From positions 121,702 through 185,701 of the forward strand of contig NZ_JAHLKM010000003.1 in the NCBI RefSeq assembly GCF_024449025.1: a stretch of 64,000 nucleotides of DNA, written 5' to 3'. This document shows positions 1-9,064 of the stretch, piece after piece; positions within the stretch are counted from its first letter, which is position 1, and every line of letters begins with the position of its first letter. The notes under the pieces are model-generated. The model had not been told where the DNA came from and did no database searches. It worked only from the letters and a program-made list of their open reading frames with translations. The DNA comes from Natronomonas aquatica (GTDB lineage Archaea > Halobacteriota > Halobacteria > Halobacteriales > Haloarculaceae). Position numbers and translations under genes: made by a program.

Positions 1-709
1 GCGGACGTACGTCGATGTCGACGGTGTAGTGGGCGTCGGGGGACGTGATCGCCGCCGGCATCCCCTCGAAATCGAACGCCGGATCGCCCCCCGGCGGGGA
101 GACGGACGATTCCAGCGGTTCCCCGACCCGCACGTCCGAGCGATCCTCGACGAGCCGTTCGAACAGTATCCGGAGGGCACCGAGGGAAACGAGGCCGAGG
201 ACCGAAACGGTCCCGAGCCGGCTCAGGAACTGACGGCGGTCGGATCCGGTGCTGTCGTCCGTGGCGACGGCGGCCGGGAGCCAGCGGGCGGCGGCGGTCG
301 GGGACACGACGGCGACGACGAGCGCGACGAACGTCCCGACCGCGATTTCGACGCCGCCGGCGAAAAACAGCGTGCCGGTCGCGACGAGGCTCCCGACGGC
401 GACCGCCGCCACGCCGTCGGATCCGGACGGCCAGACGATCGCGACCAGCGCGGTCGCCCCGACGACGGCGACGACGACACCCGCCACGAGGGTCGGGATC
501 GCGGCGAAACCGAGGAGACGGACCGCCAGCGTCGACAGCCAGCCCGGGGATCGGACGATGATCCCTTCGGCGATCGCCGCCACGCCGAACCCGCCGACCA
601 GCGGCCCCGCGACGAACAGCCCGGCGACCCACGCGAAACCGATCGCCGCCCCGAACAGCCCCCGCCGGACCGTCCGTCCCCCCGGTACCTCCGACGCGTC
701 GGGGGTCAT
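1..709 (-). CDS. membrane-anchored molybdopterin-dependent oxidoreductase, N-terminal part (runs off window)
   Basis: The minus strand is open from an ATG at 707-709 to the window edge (236 codons). The translation begins MTPDASEVPGG and has about three strongly hydrophobic Ala/Val/Gly-rich segments in the first 140 residues. A twin-arginine-like RRQFLSRLG followed by a fourth hydrophobic stretch comes at about residue 160. The visible part ends with ITSPDAHYTVDIDVRPP. Haloarchaeal sulfite-oxidase-family proteins often have this plan: an N-terminal membrane bundle, then an external Mo domain starting with a phrase like '..T.N..FYxVD'. The Mo-cofactor domain itself lies outside the window, so substrate and reaction cannot be stated. 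A TATA-like GATATACG lies about 50 nt upstream on the minus strand. Confidence 0.7.
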   Translation of the reverse strand, partial: MTPDASEVPGGRTVRRGLFGAAIGFAWVAGLFVAGPLVGGFGVAAIAEGIIVRSPGWLSTLAVRLLGFAAIPTLVAGVVVAVVGATALVAIVWPSGSDGVAAVAVGSLVATGTLFFAGGVEIAVGTFVALVVAVVSPTAAARWLPAAVATDDSTGSDRRQFLSRLGTVSVLGLVSLGALRILFERLVEDRSDVRVGEPLESSVSPPGGDPAFDFEGMPAAITSPDAHYTVDIDVRP

Positions 710-937
710 CGATCGGTCCGTCGTCGCGTACTTCCCTCGCGAATGTAGTGGCTCTTGTTCACGTATATCATACAAGCGCGGGCAAAAAGAGCGTGACGGA
801 GGCGGCGAGCGGCACCCGTTCTCGGTTTCGGTCGTCCGTCGCCCGCGGGGCGGCGTGGGATCGAGCGACTGTCACGTCCCGAGGGCCGGCCGCCGCCGGA
901 GGGAAACCGATTTCCGGTCCGGAATCGAAACCGACGC

Positions 938-2218
938 ATGGACGTAGACGTGGACGTCAGAGCTGTCAGCGACCTCTCGCCGGCCGAGCGGGCGGCCCTC
1001 TTCGACCGTGACGCCGGCATCGGCGAGATCGAGGAGCCGGTCGCCGGGATCGTCTCGCGGGTCCGCTCGGAGGGTGACGCAGCGCTGCGCTCGTACGCCA
1101 GCGAGTTCGACGACGTCGCGGTCGGCAACCTCGATATCACCGACGAGACCGAACGGGCCTACGAGGCGGTCGATCCGGACCTCCGGGAAGCGATCGAGAC
1201 CGCCGCGGAAAACGTTCGGGCCTTCCACGAACGGCAGGTTCCCGACGACTGGCGGGAGACCTTCGGGGACCGGAAACTCGGACGGCGATACCGGCCGCTC
1301 GAACGCGTCGGCGTCTACGCCCCCGGCGGCACGGCGAGTTATCCCTCCAGCGTGCTCATGGGCGTCGTCCCGGCGACGGTGGCCGGCGTCGATCACGTCG
1401 CCGTCGTGACGCCGCCCGCAGAGAACCTCCCGCCGGCCACGCTCGCGGCGGCCCACGTCGCCGGCGCCGACGCCGTCTACCAGTCCGGCGGCGCACAGGC
1501 GATCGCCGCCCTCGCGTACGGGACCGAAACCGTTCCATCCGTCGAAAAGATAGTCGGTCCGGGGAACAAGTGGGTGACGGCGGCGAAAGCCGCGGTGCGG
1601 GGCGACGTCGAGATCGACTTCCTCGCCGGTCCCTCCGAGCTGCTCGTCGTCTGTGACGACACCGCCGATCCCGAGTTGGTCGCCGCCGACATGCTCGCCC
1701 AGGCCGAACACGACCCGAACGCGTCGGTTGTCTGTGTGACCGACGACGACGCGACCGCCGAGGCCGTCGCTGCGGCCTGCGAACGGCAGGTCGGCGCCCG
1801 CGACCGGTCCGACGTGATCGAGGCCGTCCTCGAGACCGACGCTTCGGGCGTCCTCACCGCCCGTTCGATGTCCGAGGCCGTCCTCTTCGCCGAGGAGTAC
1901 GCCGCCGAACACCTCTCGATCGTCGCCGACGACGAGGAGGAGCTCCTCGATCGGATCGACTCGGCCGGCAGCGTCTTTCTCGGCCGATACTCGCCCGTCG
2001 CGGCCGGCGATTACGCCTCCGGGCCCAACCACGTCCTCCCGACGGGCGGGCTGGCGAAGGTCGCCGGCGGACTCTCTGTCGATCACTTCCTGCGGTCGAC
2101 GACGGTCCAGAAACTCGATGCCGACGCGCTCGCCGACCTCCGGAAGACGGTGACGACGCTCGCCGACGCGGAGGGACTGGACGCCCACGTCGAGAGCGTG
2201 GAAAAACGGTTCGATTGA
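938..2218 (+). CDS. hisD: histidinol dehydrogenase
   Basis: The 426-residue product matches HisD over its whole length and catalyses the last two steps of histidine synthesis, histidinol to histidine with NAD. Visible family signatures include YAPGGTASYPSSVLM near residue 130, the run IVGPGNKWVTAAK near 205, DFLAGPSELLV near 228, QAEHDPNA with the zinc/catalytic region near 255, AAEHLSI near 325 and SGPNHVLPT near 356. The start is ATG 938, with the acidic MDVDVDVRAV N-terminus usual in haloarchaea. The 230 bases upstream hold no gene. hisC lies 15 kb away on the other strand, so the his genes are scattered. Confidence 0.97.
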   Translation: MDVDVDVRAVSDLSPAERAALFDRDAGIGEIEEPVAGIVSRVRSEGDAALRSYASEFDDVAVGNLDITDETERAYEAVDPDLREAIETAAENVRAFHERQVPDDWRETFGDRKLGRRYRPLERVGVYAPGGTASYPSSVLMGVVPATVAGVDHVAVVTPPAENLPPATLAAAHVAGADAVYQSGGAQAIAALAYGTETVPSVEKIVGPGNKWVTAAKAAVRGDVEIDFLAGPSELLVVCDDTADPELVAADMLAQAEHDPNASVVCVTDDDATAEAVAAACERQVGARDRSDVIEAVLETDASGVLTARSMSEAVLFAEEYAAEHLSIVADDEEELLDRIDSAGSVFLGRYSPVAAGDYASGPNHVLPTGGLAKVAGGLSVDHFLRSTTVQKLDADALADLRKTVTTLADAEGLDAHVESVEKRFD

Positions 2219-2305
2219 AGACGTCCGGGAATCCCCGACGGTTGGACCGAACCGGGAGACGGCACAGCCTGGAGGAGTTAAGAGTGCGGCATCCGACTGG
2301 CCCCC

Positions 2306-3091
2306 ATGGCATACGAAACCATCGGGTGTACCCGCGAGGACGGCGTCGGACGGATCGTTTTCGATCGCCCCGAGGCGCACAACGCGATCAACGGAGCGAT
2401 GAGCGAGGAACTCCCGGACGCGGCCCAGCGGCTCGCAAGCGACGACGACGTTCGGTGTATCGTCGTGACGGCCTACGGGTCGACGTTCAACACCGGCGCG
2501 GATCTGACGACGCTCTCGGGCGACGGAAGCGACGAGCCGCGGATCCGATCGCTCGCGAACGGTCTCCACGAGTTCATCAGCCAGCTCGTCCGCGCGCCGA
2601 AGCCCGCCGTCACCGGCGTCAACGGCGTCGCGGCCGGCGGCGGCCTCGGGCCGTCGATCTGCGGCGATATCGTTCTCGCGGCCGAGTCCGCCCGCTTCGA
2701 GTTCGCCTACCCGCGGATCGGGTTCTGTGGCGACGGCGGCTCGACGTACCTGCTCCCGCGGCTGGTCGGGCTTCGAAGAGCCCAGGAACTCGCCTTCCGT
2801 GACGAGCCGATCGGTCCGGCGGAGGCCGAGGAGATCGGGCTGGTGACCGAGGTTGTCGGCGACGACGAACTCGACGGCCGGCTCGCCGAGGAGGCCGCCC
2901 GGCTCGCTTCCGGGGCGACGAAGGGATACGCCGCGACGAAGCGGCTCCTTCGGCGAAGCCTTCACACGCCGCTGGACGCCCAACTGGCCGAGGAAGCCGC
3001 CGAGATCGCTCGGCTGACGGGAACGAACGACTTCGAAAGCGGACACGCGGCGTTCGGGACCGACGAAACGCCGGAGTTCGTCGGCGAGTAG
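2306..3091 (+). CDS. enoyl-CoA hydratase/isomerase family protein
   Basis: The 261-residue product belongs to the crotonase superfamily and probably hydrates or isomerises an acyl-CoA. It shows EAHNAINGAM near residue 25, the oxyanion-hole stretch NTGADLTTLSG near 65, and VNGVAAGGGLGPSICGDIVLAA near 105-125, with the second oxyanion-hole glycine pair. FAYPRIGFCGDGGSTYLLPRLVG, near 135-157, is the usual position of the catalytic acid region. It stands alone 88 bp after hisD, in the same direction. The exact substrate cannot be told from sequence. A second crotonase domain is fused into the gene at 52342-54306. Confidence 0.93.
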   Translation: MAYETIGCTREDGVGRIVFDRPEAHNAINGAMSEELPDAAQRLASDDDVRCIVVTAYGSTFNTGADLTTLSGDGSDEPRIRSLANGLHEFISQLVRAPKPAVTGVNGVAAGGGLGPSICGDIVLAAESARFEFAYPRIGFCGDGGSTYLLPRLVGLRRAQELAFRDEPIGPAEAEEIGLVTEVVGDDELDGRLAEEAARLASGATKGYAATKRLLRRSLHTPLDAQLAEEAAEIARLTGTNDFESGHAAFGTDETPEFVGE

Positions 3092-3166
3092 ACGGCTCCA
3101 TCGGGCGAGCCAGTCGCGCTCGGCACGACCACAACGTTCGAGGGGCTACCCCCGATACCCCCGAGT

Positions 3167-3541
3167 ATGCGCTTTCTCGTCGCCACCGACTCGGTGCATA
3201 CGACCGCCGCGGCCTGTGATTACCTCGAACCCCGACTCTGTCCGGACGACACCGTCACTGTCGTCACCGTCCCCGTCTCGGACGTCCGGGACGGGGCCGA
3301 CGCGTTGAACGTCGCCGATGTCCGGCTCCTCGGCGAGGCGACCGTCGAGACCGAGCGGCTGGAAACGGACGGCGATCCGGCGAGCGCGATCCTCGCTGCG
3401 GCGGACTCGGAACCGGCCGACGTCGTCCTCATCGGCCCACATGCGGGCGTCCCCGGAGCCGGGCCGACGCTCGGGAGCACGGCCCGACGGGTCATCGAGG
3501 GCGCCGACGTGCCGGTCGTCGTCGTCCCGCTGTCGCTGTAG
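3167..3541 (+). CDS. UspA-type universal stress protein
   Basis: A 124-residue single-domain protein. It starts MRFLVATDSVHT, with the first strand and Asp of the Usp fold. It ends with the nucleotide-binding signature, visible as IGPHAGVPGAGPTLGSTARRVIEGADVPVVVVPL, that is G-2x-G-9x-G(S/T). UspA domains bind ATP or act as stress adaptors in the cytoplasm; haloarchaea carry dozens of them. It ends 40 bp before the convergent stop of CDC48 and has no operon partner. Its specific role is unknown. Confidence 0.88.
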   Translation: MRFLVATDSVHTTAAACDYLEPRLCPDDTVTVVTVPVSDVRDGADALNVADVRLLGEATVETERLETDGDPASAILAAADSEPADVVLIGPHAGVPGAGPTLGSTARRVIEGADVPVVVVPLSL

Positions 3542-3580
3542 GTGGAAGGCGAAACGGTGGGACGAAAGGGCCGCGTCGGC

Positions 3581-5800
3581 TTACTGGAACCCGATCCGGC
3601 CGCCCTGCTTGCGGCTGTCGGGGCTGCCACCCCGGAACTGGTCTTCGACCTGGTCGTAGTAGTCGCTGATATCGTCGGTGATCGTCGGTCGGACGGATTC
3701 GAGCGCCTGCCGGAAGTGCCGCATCTCGACTTCCCCGGCGTCGTCGTCCTCCCTGAGCGCCTCGATCGCCGCCTCGCGGGCGATCGACTCCAGGTCCGAG
3801 CCGACGTAGCCGCCGGTGAGCTCGGCGAGTTCCCGGAGGCTGACGTCCGCCGAAAGGGGCGTATTCTGGGTGTGGATCCGGAGTATCTGCTCGCGCCCCT
3901 CGGTGTCGGGCTCGCCGATCATCACGAGCCGGTCGAACCGCCCCGACCGGATCAACGCGGGGTCGATCATGTCCGGACGGTTGGTCGCGCCGATGACCAT
4001 CACGTCCTCCATGTCCTCGAGGCCGTCCAGTTCGGTCAGAAGCTGGTTGACGACGCGTTCGGAGACGTTCGAGCCCGTCTCCGAACCCCGCCCGGGCGCC
4101 AGCGAGTCGAGTTCGTCGAAGAAGATCACCGTCGGGGAGACCTGCCGGGCCTTCCGGAACGTCTGGCGGATGGCCTTTTCGCTTTCGCCGACCCACTTCG
4201 AGAGCAGCTGTGGGCCACGAACGGAGATGAAGTTGGCGTTCGTCTCGTTGGCGACGGCCTTGGCCATCAGCGTCTTGCCGGTGCCCGGCGGCCCGTAAAG
4301 CAACACCCCCGCCGGCGGGGAGATCCCCATCCGATCGAACTTCTCGGGGCTGTTCATCGGCCACTCGACTGACTCTTTGACCTGTCCTTTCGCGTCCGTG
4401 AGCCCGCCGACGTCGTCCCACGACACCTTCGGGAGTTCGACCAGCACCTCCCGCATCGCCGAGGGGTCGACCTCGTTCAGCGCGCCCCGGAAGTCCGCCC
4501 GTTTGATGATCATCCGGTCGATGAGACTCGGCGGGATGTCCTCCTCGTCGAGGTCGATCTCGGGGAGGTACCGACGGAGCGCCTTCATCGCGGCCTCCTT
4601 GGTGAGACTCTCGATGTCGGCGCCGACGAACCCGTGGGTCTCGGCGGCCATGGTATCGAGGCTGACGTCGTCGGCAAGCGGCATCCCGCGGGTGTGGATC
4701 TGGAGGATCTCCTTGCGCCCGGTTTCGTCGGGGACGCCGATCTCGATCTCCCGATCGAACCGCCCCGGCCGACGGAGCGCCGGATCGACCGAGTCGACCC
4801 GGTTCGTCGCCGCGATGACGATGACCTGTCCCCGCGATTCCAGCCCGTCCATCATCGTCAAAAGCTGGGCGACGACCCGGCGTTCGACCTCGCCGGTCAC
4901 GTCCTCGCGTTTGGGCGCGATCGAGTCGAGTTCGTCGATGAAGATGATCGACGGCGACTCCTCGGTGGCGTCCTCGAAGATCTCCCGCAGTTGCTGTTCG
5001 CTCTCGCCGTAGTACTTCGAGATGATCTCGGGGCCGGCGATCGAGAAGAACGACGCCGACGTCTCGTTGGCGACGGCCTTCGCGAGCAGCGTCTTGCCGG
5101 TGCCCGGCGGACCGTGGAGGAGCACCCCCTGCGGCGGGTCGATGCCGAGCTTTTTGAAGATCTGGGGGTGTTTCATCGGGAGTTCGACCATCTCCCGGAC
5201 GCGCTGAATCTCGCTCCCCAGGCCGCCGATGTCCTCGTAGGTGATCCCGCCGCCGGTCTTCTCGAAGCCGGAGATCGGCTCCTCGCGGAGTTCGACCTCG
5301 GTGTCTTCGGTGATGAGACAGACGCCGTCGGGGTCGGTCTCGACGGCGATAAGCGGGATCGCCTGCCCCGGCGAGCGCATGAACGGGTGGTTCGTCGAGG
5401 ACATCACCGGGACGATGTCGCGCTCGACGACGGGACGTTTGAGGATCTGCCGTTTGACCATCCCCGCGGCGTCCGAGCCGAACTGGACGGACGCCTCCTC
5501 CGGGGGGGCGAGCACGAGTCGGTCGGCCTTCGTCGCCTCGGCCTTCCGGATCGTCACCCGCTCGCCGATCCCGACGTCGGCGTTCTGTCTGGTGAACCCG
5601 TCGATTCGAACCGTATCGGTGTTCCAGTCCTGGCGGTCGGCGCGCCAGACCTTCGCCGCGGTCGTCTCGGCGCCCTCGATCTCGATGATATCGCCCGGCG
5701 ACAGCTTGAGATGGAGCAGCGTGTCGGGATCGAGGCGTGCGATGCCCCGCCCGGAATCGTTGGGGTAGGCCTTCGCGACCTCGAGTTGAACCTCGTTCAT
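3581..5800 (-). CDS. cdc48: CDC48/VCP-type AAA+ ATPase
   Basis: A 739-residue protein with the full CDC48 plan. An N domain starts [20 protein letters not shown] and covers roughly residues 1-180. AAA domain D1 has Walker A GPPGTGKT and Walker [10 protein letters not shown], preceded by the [13 protein letters not shown] pore/second-region loop. AAA domain D2 has [18 protein letters not shown] and [17 protein letters not shown]. It ends with a short tail rather than a long acidic one. It is a hexameric unfoldase thought to feed the proteasome. The open frame continues upstream to 6160, but ATG 5798-5800 is the conserved start; the upstream part is not CDC48-like. The gene diverges from the small HTH gene at 6028. 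Confidence 0.97.
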   Translation of the reverse strand: MNEVQLEVAKAYPNDSGRGIARLDPDTLLHLKLSPGDIIEIEGAETTAAKVWRADRQDWNTDTVRIDGFTRQNADVGIGERVTIRKAEATKADRLVLAPPEEASVQFGSDAAGMVKRQILKRPVVERDIVPVMSSTNHPFMRSPGQAIPLIAVETDPDGVCLITEDTEVELREEPISGFEKTGGGITYEDIGGLGSEIQRVREMVELPMKHPQIFKKLGIDPPQGVLLHGPPGTGKTLLAKAVANETSASFFSIAGPEIISKYYGESEQQLREIFEDATEESPSIIFIDELDSIAPKREDVTGEVERRVVAQLLTMMDGLESRGQVIVIAATNRVDSVDPALRRPGRFDREIEIGVPDETGRKEILQIHTRGMPLADDVSLDTMAAETHGFVGADIESLTKEAAMKALRRYLPEIDLDEEDIPPSLIDRMIIKRADFRGALNEVDPSAMREVLVELPKVSWDDVGGLTDAKGQVKESVEWPMNSPEKFDRMGISPPAGVLLYGPPGTGKTLMAKAVANETNANFISVRGPQLLSKWVGESEKAIRQTFRKARQVSPTVIFFDELDSLAPGRGSETGSNVSERVVNQLLTELDGLEDMEDVMVIGATNRPDMIDPALIRSGRFDRLVMIGEPDTEGREQILRIHTQNTPLSADVSLRELAELTGGYVGSDLESIAREAAIEALREDDDAGEVEMRHFRQALESVRPTITDDISDYYDQVEDQFRGGSPDSRKQGGRIGFQ

Positions 5801-6027
5801 TCTGATACGTATGCTCGGAACGCCCCGGAGATATGCTTTTTGCTCGTGGGAGTCGCCAACCGGCCGGATCGCGAACGAACCGGCCCGTTTTCGTATCCGC
5901 TCGAGGTCCGGGGTTCCCTCCGGACTGTTCGCGTCCGGATCCGGGATCGAAGCCGATCCGGAACGCCACCGCTGTCGATGTCCGACTCCGATATTGTTTT
6001 CCCCATTCGTTCGGTAGGAGGTCTCGA

Positions 6028-6321
6028 ATGATAGAGCGGCTGGCGAGACAGCTCCAGAAAGAAGAGCGCGACCTCCTCGTCTTAGAGACGGTGCTGTGCC
6101 ACCACCCGATCGGGATCGAACGGATCGCGACGGAGACCGGGCTCGACGAGCACAAGACACGGTACTCGCTTCGCATGCTGGAGGACGACGGTCTCGTCGA
6201 GCCGACCCCCGACGGGGCCGTTCCTGCCCCCGACGCCGCCGGCCGCATCGAGGAGATACACGACGGGCTGGACGGGCTGATCGAACGCGTCGACGGGCTG
6301 AAAGGGACCTTCTCCGAATAG
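6028..6321 (+). CDS. small winged-helix/HTH protein with C-terminal helix
   Basis: A 97-residue protein, [20 protein letters not shown] and so on. Residues 20-60 form a winged-helix-like unit ([33 protein letters not shown]), followed by a helical tail ([23 protein letters not shown]) with heptad character that could dimerise. The start at ATG 6028 is fixed by a clear Shine-Dalgarno GGAGGT at 6017-6022; the frame is open further upstream but lacks such a signal. It is divergent from cdc48 with 227 bp between them. Probably a transcriptional regulator; target unknown. Confidence 0.72.
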   Translation: MIERLARQLQKEERDLLVLETVLCHHPIGIERIATETGLDEHKTRYSLRMLEDDGLVEPTPDGAVPAPDAAGRIEEIHDGLDGLIERVDGLKGTFSE

Positions 6322-6453
6322 CGAACGCGACCGCCGAAAACGATCTGCCGCCGGTGTCGGTTCACGACCACTCGACGCCGAACGCGAGGACGGCACTGTC
6401 ACCGGTTCGACTGTCGACGAGAGAATAGAGCCTCGAAACAGAGAGCGGGCCGT

Positions 6454-7335
6454 TCAGACGTTCACCTCGTCGAGCCGCTGGCCGACGATGATCTGTCCGA
6501 TCGAGGTGAGCGAGATCCCGTCTCCGTCCTCCGAGATGAGTCCCTTCTCTCTGAGGGCGTTGAGGACGTTCGTCGCCCTGGCGGCGTCGCCGTTGAGGAC
6601 GCTCCCGAAGTCGATGTCGCCCCCGGTCGCGTAGATCGTGACGAGCAGCCGTTTCTGGGACTCGTCGAGTTCGATCTTCCCGGCCTCCTCGAGTAGTTTA
6701 CTGTATTTCACCCGCAGGAACCGCCCGAGGATGTTCAGCCGCCGCCTCGAAAGCGGCGCGATGAGAGACGTCGAGACATCCCCCCCGTCGGCGTGTTTGA
6801 CGACCAGCGTCGGCTGTTCGGTGCCGTCGGGGGCCCGTTCGGTCCGCTTGAAGCCGATGACGTCCGTGATGTCGATTCGGACGTTTCCGCTCTTCGTTCT
6901 GAAGGTGACCTGTTCGGAGCCGATGCCGAGTTTCGCCTTTCGGACCGGCTCGTCGGTGACGCGGCCGCCGATCCGGGCCGGGTGTTTGATCATCGCTTTC
7001 GTCCCGTCGAGGACCGACTTGAACGCGACGGTCTCGAACTTCGAGATCGTCCCCTCGTCTGCCTCGATGAGCACCGTCTGGATAGTGTCGTCGTCCGATC
7101 TGTAGCCGATCGTCACCGTGCTGTCGAACAGGTCACGGAGGTCCGGCGGGACGTTTCCGACGACGATATCGACGACGTCGGAAAGCGGGATCGTGATCCG
7201 GTCGTCTCCGCCCGCGATGACGAGCCGTTTTTGACTCATGACGATCCGTCCCCGGTTCGGTTGCTCATGGCTCGATCCCTCCGGGTTCCGGGCGAACCGG
7301 CCGACGAAGTCAGCGATGGCTTGCTCCCCCGTCAT
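6454..7335 (-). CDS. cheF: CheF-type chemotaxis-archaellum adaptor
   Basis: A 293-residue protein of the archaeal CheF family (DUF439), which links the CheY/Che system to the archaellum motor. The body carries GRIVMSQKRLVIAGGDDRITIPLSDV, VGNVPPDLRDLFD, VKHPARIGG and a C-terminal winged-helix-like segment ending IVGQRLDEVNV. An internal ATG at 7239 is possible. The start at 7335 (MTGEQAIADFVGRF) is preferred because this N-terminus fits the family as I know it and because it overlaps the arlJ stop as ATGA (7332-7335), implying translational coupling. It is the last gene of the minus-strand archaellum operon. Confidence 0.9.
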   Translation of the reverse strand: MTGEQAIADFVGRFARNPEGSSHEQPNRGRIVMSQKRLVIAGGDDRITIPLSDVVDIVVGNVPPDLRDLFDSTVTIGYRSDDDTIQTVLIEADEGTISKFETVAFKSVLDGTKAMIKHPARIGGRVTDEPVRKAKLGIGSEQVTFRTKSGNVRIDITDVIGFKRTERAPDGTEQPTLVVKHADGGDVSTSLIAPLSRRRLNILGRFLRVKYSKLLEEAGKIELDESQKRLLVTIYATGGDIDFGSVLNGDAARATNVLNALREKGLISEDGDGISLTSIGQIIVGQRLDEVNV

Positions 7336-9062
7336 AGGTCGATATCGAGCAGCGAGGTTATCAGCGTCTCGGTCGCGACGGCGGTCAGACAGCCGACCCA
7401 GATCAACACGACGAAGTGGAGCAACGCGTTGCCGTAGTGTCCGCCGTCGGCGGTTCGGATCGTCAGCGAGGACATCACCGCGTTGAACAGGATGACGAGC
7501 AAAAGCAGGTACCGAAGCAGCGGGACGTTGTATAGCTCCGTGTGGAGCAGCTGGCCGAACTCGGCCTGCCCGGTGCCGACGTCGATCTCGAACCCCGACA
7601 TGATAACCGCGATCTCGAGGCCGGTGAAGAACGCGAACGCCGAGGCGGCGGAGATCCCGTACAACAGCCCCACGAGCGTCACCGTGACCTGCCGGCGCCG
7701 TTCTCTGAGCTGGGCGATCTGGTTCATGTTCTCGCTTATCAGCTCGCCCAGCCGCTTGGGCTCGCCGCCCATCTCGCGGCCGATGAGATACATCTCGCTG
7801 AACTTCTGGATGACGTATGATTTGGTGTCCTCCGCGAAGTACCGCCAGGCGCGTGTGGTGTCTATCCGCATGTTCAGCCGCCGGTACAGCGAGTCGATCG
7901 TCCCGGTCAGCGAACCGAAATCCTTCTTTCTGAGCGTCCGGAGCACCGTCGACGTCGTCGACTGTTTGGCGCTCTCGCTGGCGCCGAGCGCGCGGATGAA
8001 ACTCGGGAACTCCTCGTCGCGTTCGATAATCGCTTGCTCTTCCCGACGGAACACTAACGCGGGGAACAGAAACGGCAGCGTCGGGATCGCCAGATACAGC
8101 GGTTCCGGAATCGATCCCATCGGGACGAGGGCGGTAAACGGCGCGACGCCGAACGTACTCGCGACCATCGAGAGCACGATAAGGACAAACAGGGCGGCGG
8201 CGACGGCGGAGCTTCCGACCAGTAGCTGTTTCGACCGCGTCCGGTATCCCGACTCGAGATACCACACCGGATCGTAGGGCACGATCGCACGGATGATGAG
8301 AAAGAACCCGAGCTGGACGAAGACGAACATCGCGATGACTGCGGCGACGGTCCAGGTCGGGTTCGTCCCCGTCAGGATCGGCAACACGATGGCGAACACC
8401 AGAGCGAACGTCATCGAAAGCACCATCGACAGGTACAGATCCTTCATCACGTCCAGGTTCTCCAGGGACTGCTCGTAGATCGTCCGGTAGTTCTCGATGA
8501 TGACGCTCTGTTCTTCGAAGAGGAAATCCGACATCTCCTGGCCGGCCCCGAGCGTGTATGCGAGCCGATCGAAAAGGTCCGTCACGGAGTCGCTCGGAAC
8601 CTCCTTTGCCCGCCGCCGGAGCGCGTCGTCGAGGCTCTGGTTCCAGGTGTCGACCAGCTGGACGATCCGTCTGATCTCGACGGTCAACTCCCCGTATTCG
8701 TCCTCCTCGGCGAGCTTCCGGAAGACTTCCATCCGGTCGATGTTGGTGGTCGACAGCACCGTCATGTGCGTGACCATCAGGTGGAACCGGTTTTCCATCT
8801 CGATGCGGCGGCGATCGATCGCGACCTTCGGGTAGGCGACGCCGGTCGCGAGGATCACCGCACCCAACACCGGCAACAGAAGCCGGACGAAAAACACCGT
8901 CTGCCACATCAGCGCGAGAGTGATGCTCCCGATGAAGATCACCGCCGCCGGCAGGAGGACCGCAAGGACATACGTCCTCGCGTCCATCTCCATGCGTTCG
9001 TAGGCGTCGAGGATCGACCCGACCGCCTCCGTCGCCTGCGCCGTTCGGCCGGCAACCCCCAC
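7332..9062 (-). CDS. arlJ: archaellum membrane platform protein ArlJ (FlaJ)
   Basis: A 576-residue polytopic membrane protein homologous to type IV pilus GspF/TadC platform proteins. Hydrophobic clusters occur near residues 33-55, 60-75, 215-260, 285-320 and 465-575. The cytoplasmic loops between them include SDFLFEEQSVIIENYRTIYEQ and the conserved REMGGEPKRLGELISENMNQ. The start is GTG at 9060-9062, giving MGVAGRTAQ, only 2 bp after the arlI stop. It anchors the archaellum filament and works with the ArlI ATPase. The stop overlaps the cheF ATG. Confidence 0.95.
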   Translation of the reverse strand: MGVAGRTAQATEAVGSILDAYERMEMDARTYVLAVLLPAAVIFIGSITLALMWQTVFFVRLLLPVLGAVILATGVAYPKVAIDRRRIEMENRFHLMVTHMTVLSTTNIDRMEVFRKLAEEDEYGELTVEIRRIVQLVDTWNQSLDDALRRRAKEVPSDSVTDLFDRLAYTLGAGQEMSDFLFEEQSVIIENYRTIYEQSLENLDVMKDLYLSMVLSMTFALVFAIVLPILTGTNPTWTVAAVIAMFVFVQLGFFLIIRAIVPYDPVWYLESGYRTRSKQLLVGSSAVAAALFVLIVLSMVASTFGVAPFTALVPMGSIPEPLYLAIPTLPFLFPALVFRREEQAIIERDEEFPSFIRALGASESAKQSTTSTVLRTLRKKDFGSLTGTIDSLYRRLNMRIDTTRAWRYFAEDTKSYVIQKFSEMYLIGREMGGEPKRLGELISENMNQIAQLRERRRQVTVTLVGLLYGISAASAFAFFTGLEIAVIMSGFEIDVGTGQAEFGQLLHTELYNVPLLRYLLLLVILFNAVMSSLTIRTADGGHYGNALLHFVVLIWVGCLTAVATETLITSLLDIDL

Positions 9063-9064
9063 GG

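Noticed and set aside
872..3046. Very long minus-strand open frame (724 codons) opposite hisD and the enoyl-CoA hydratase, and many similar antisense frames elsewhere
   Set aside because: High-GC haloarchaeal genes create long antisense frames. This one is Arg/Gly/Asp-rich with no family motif, while both plus-strand genes are unmistakable.
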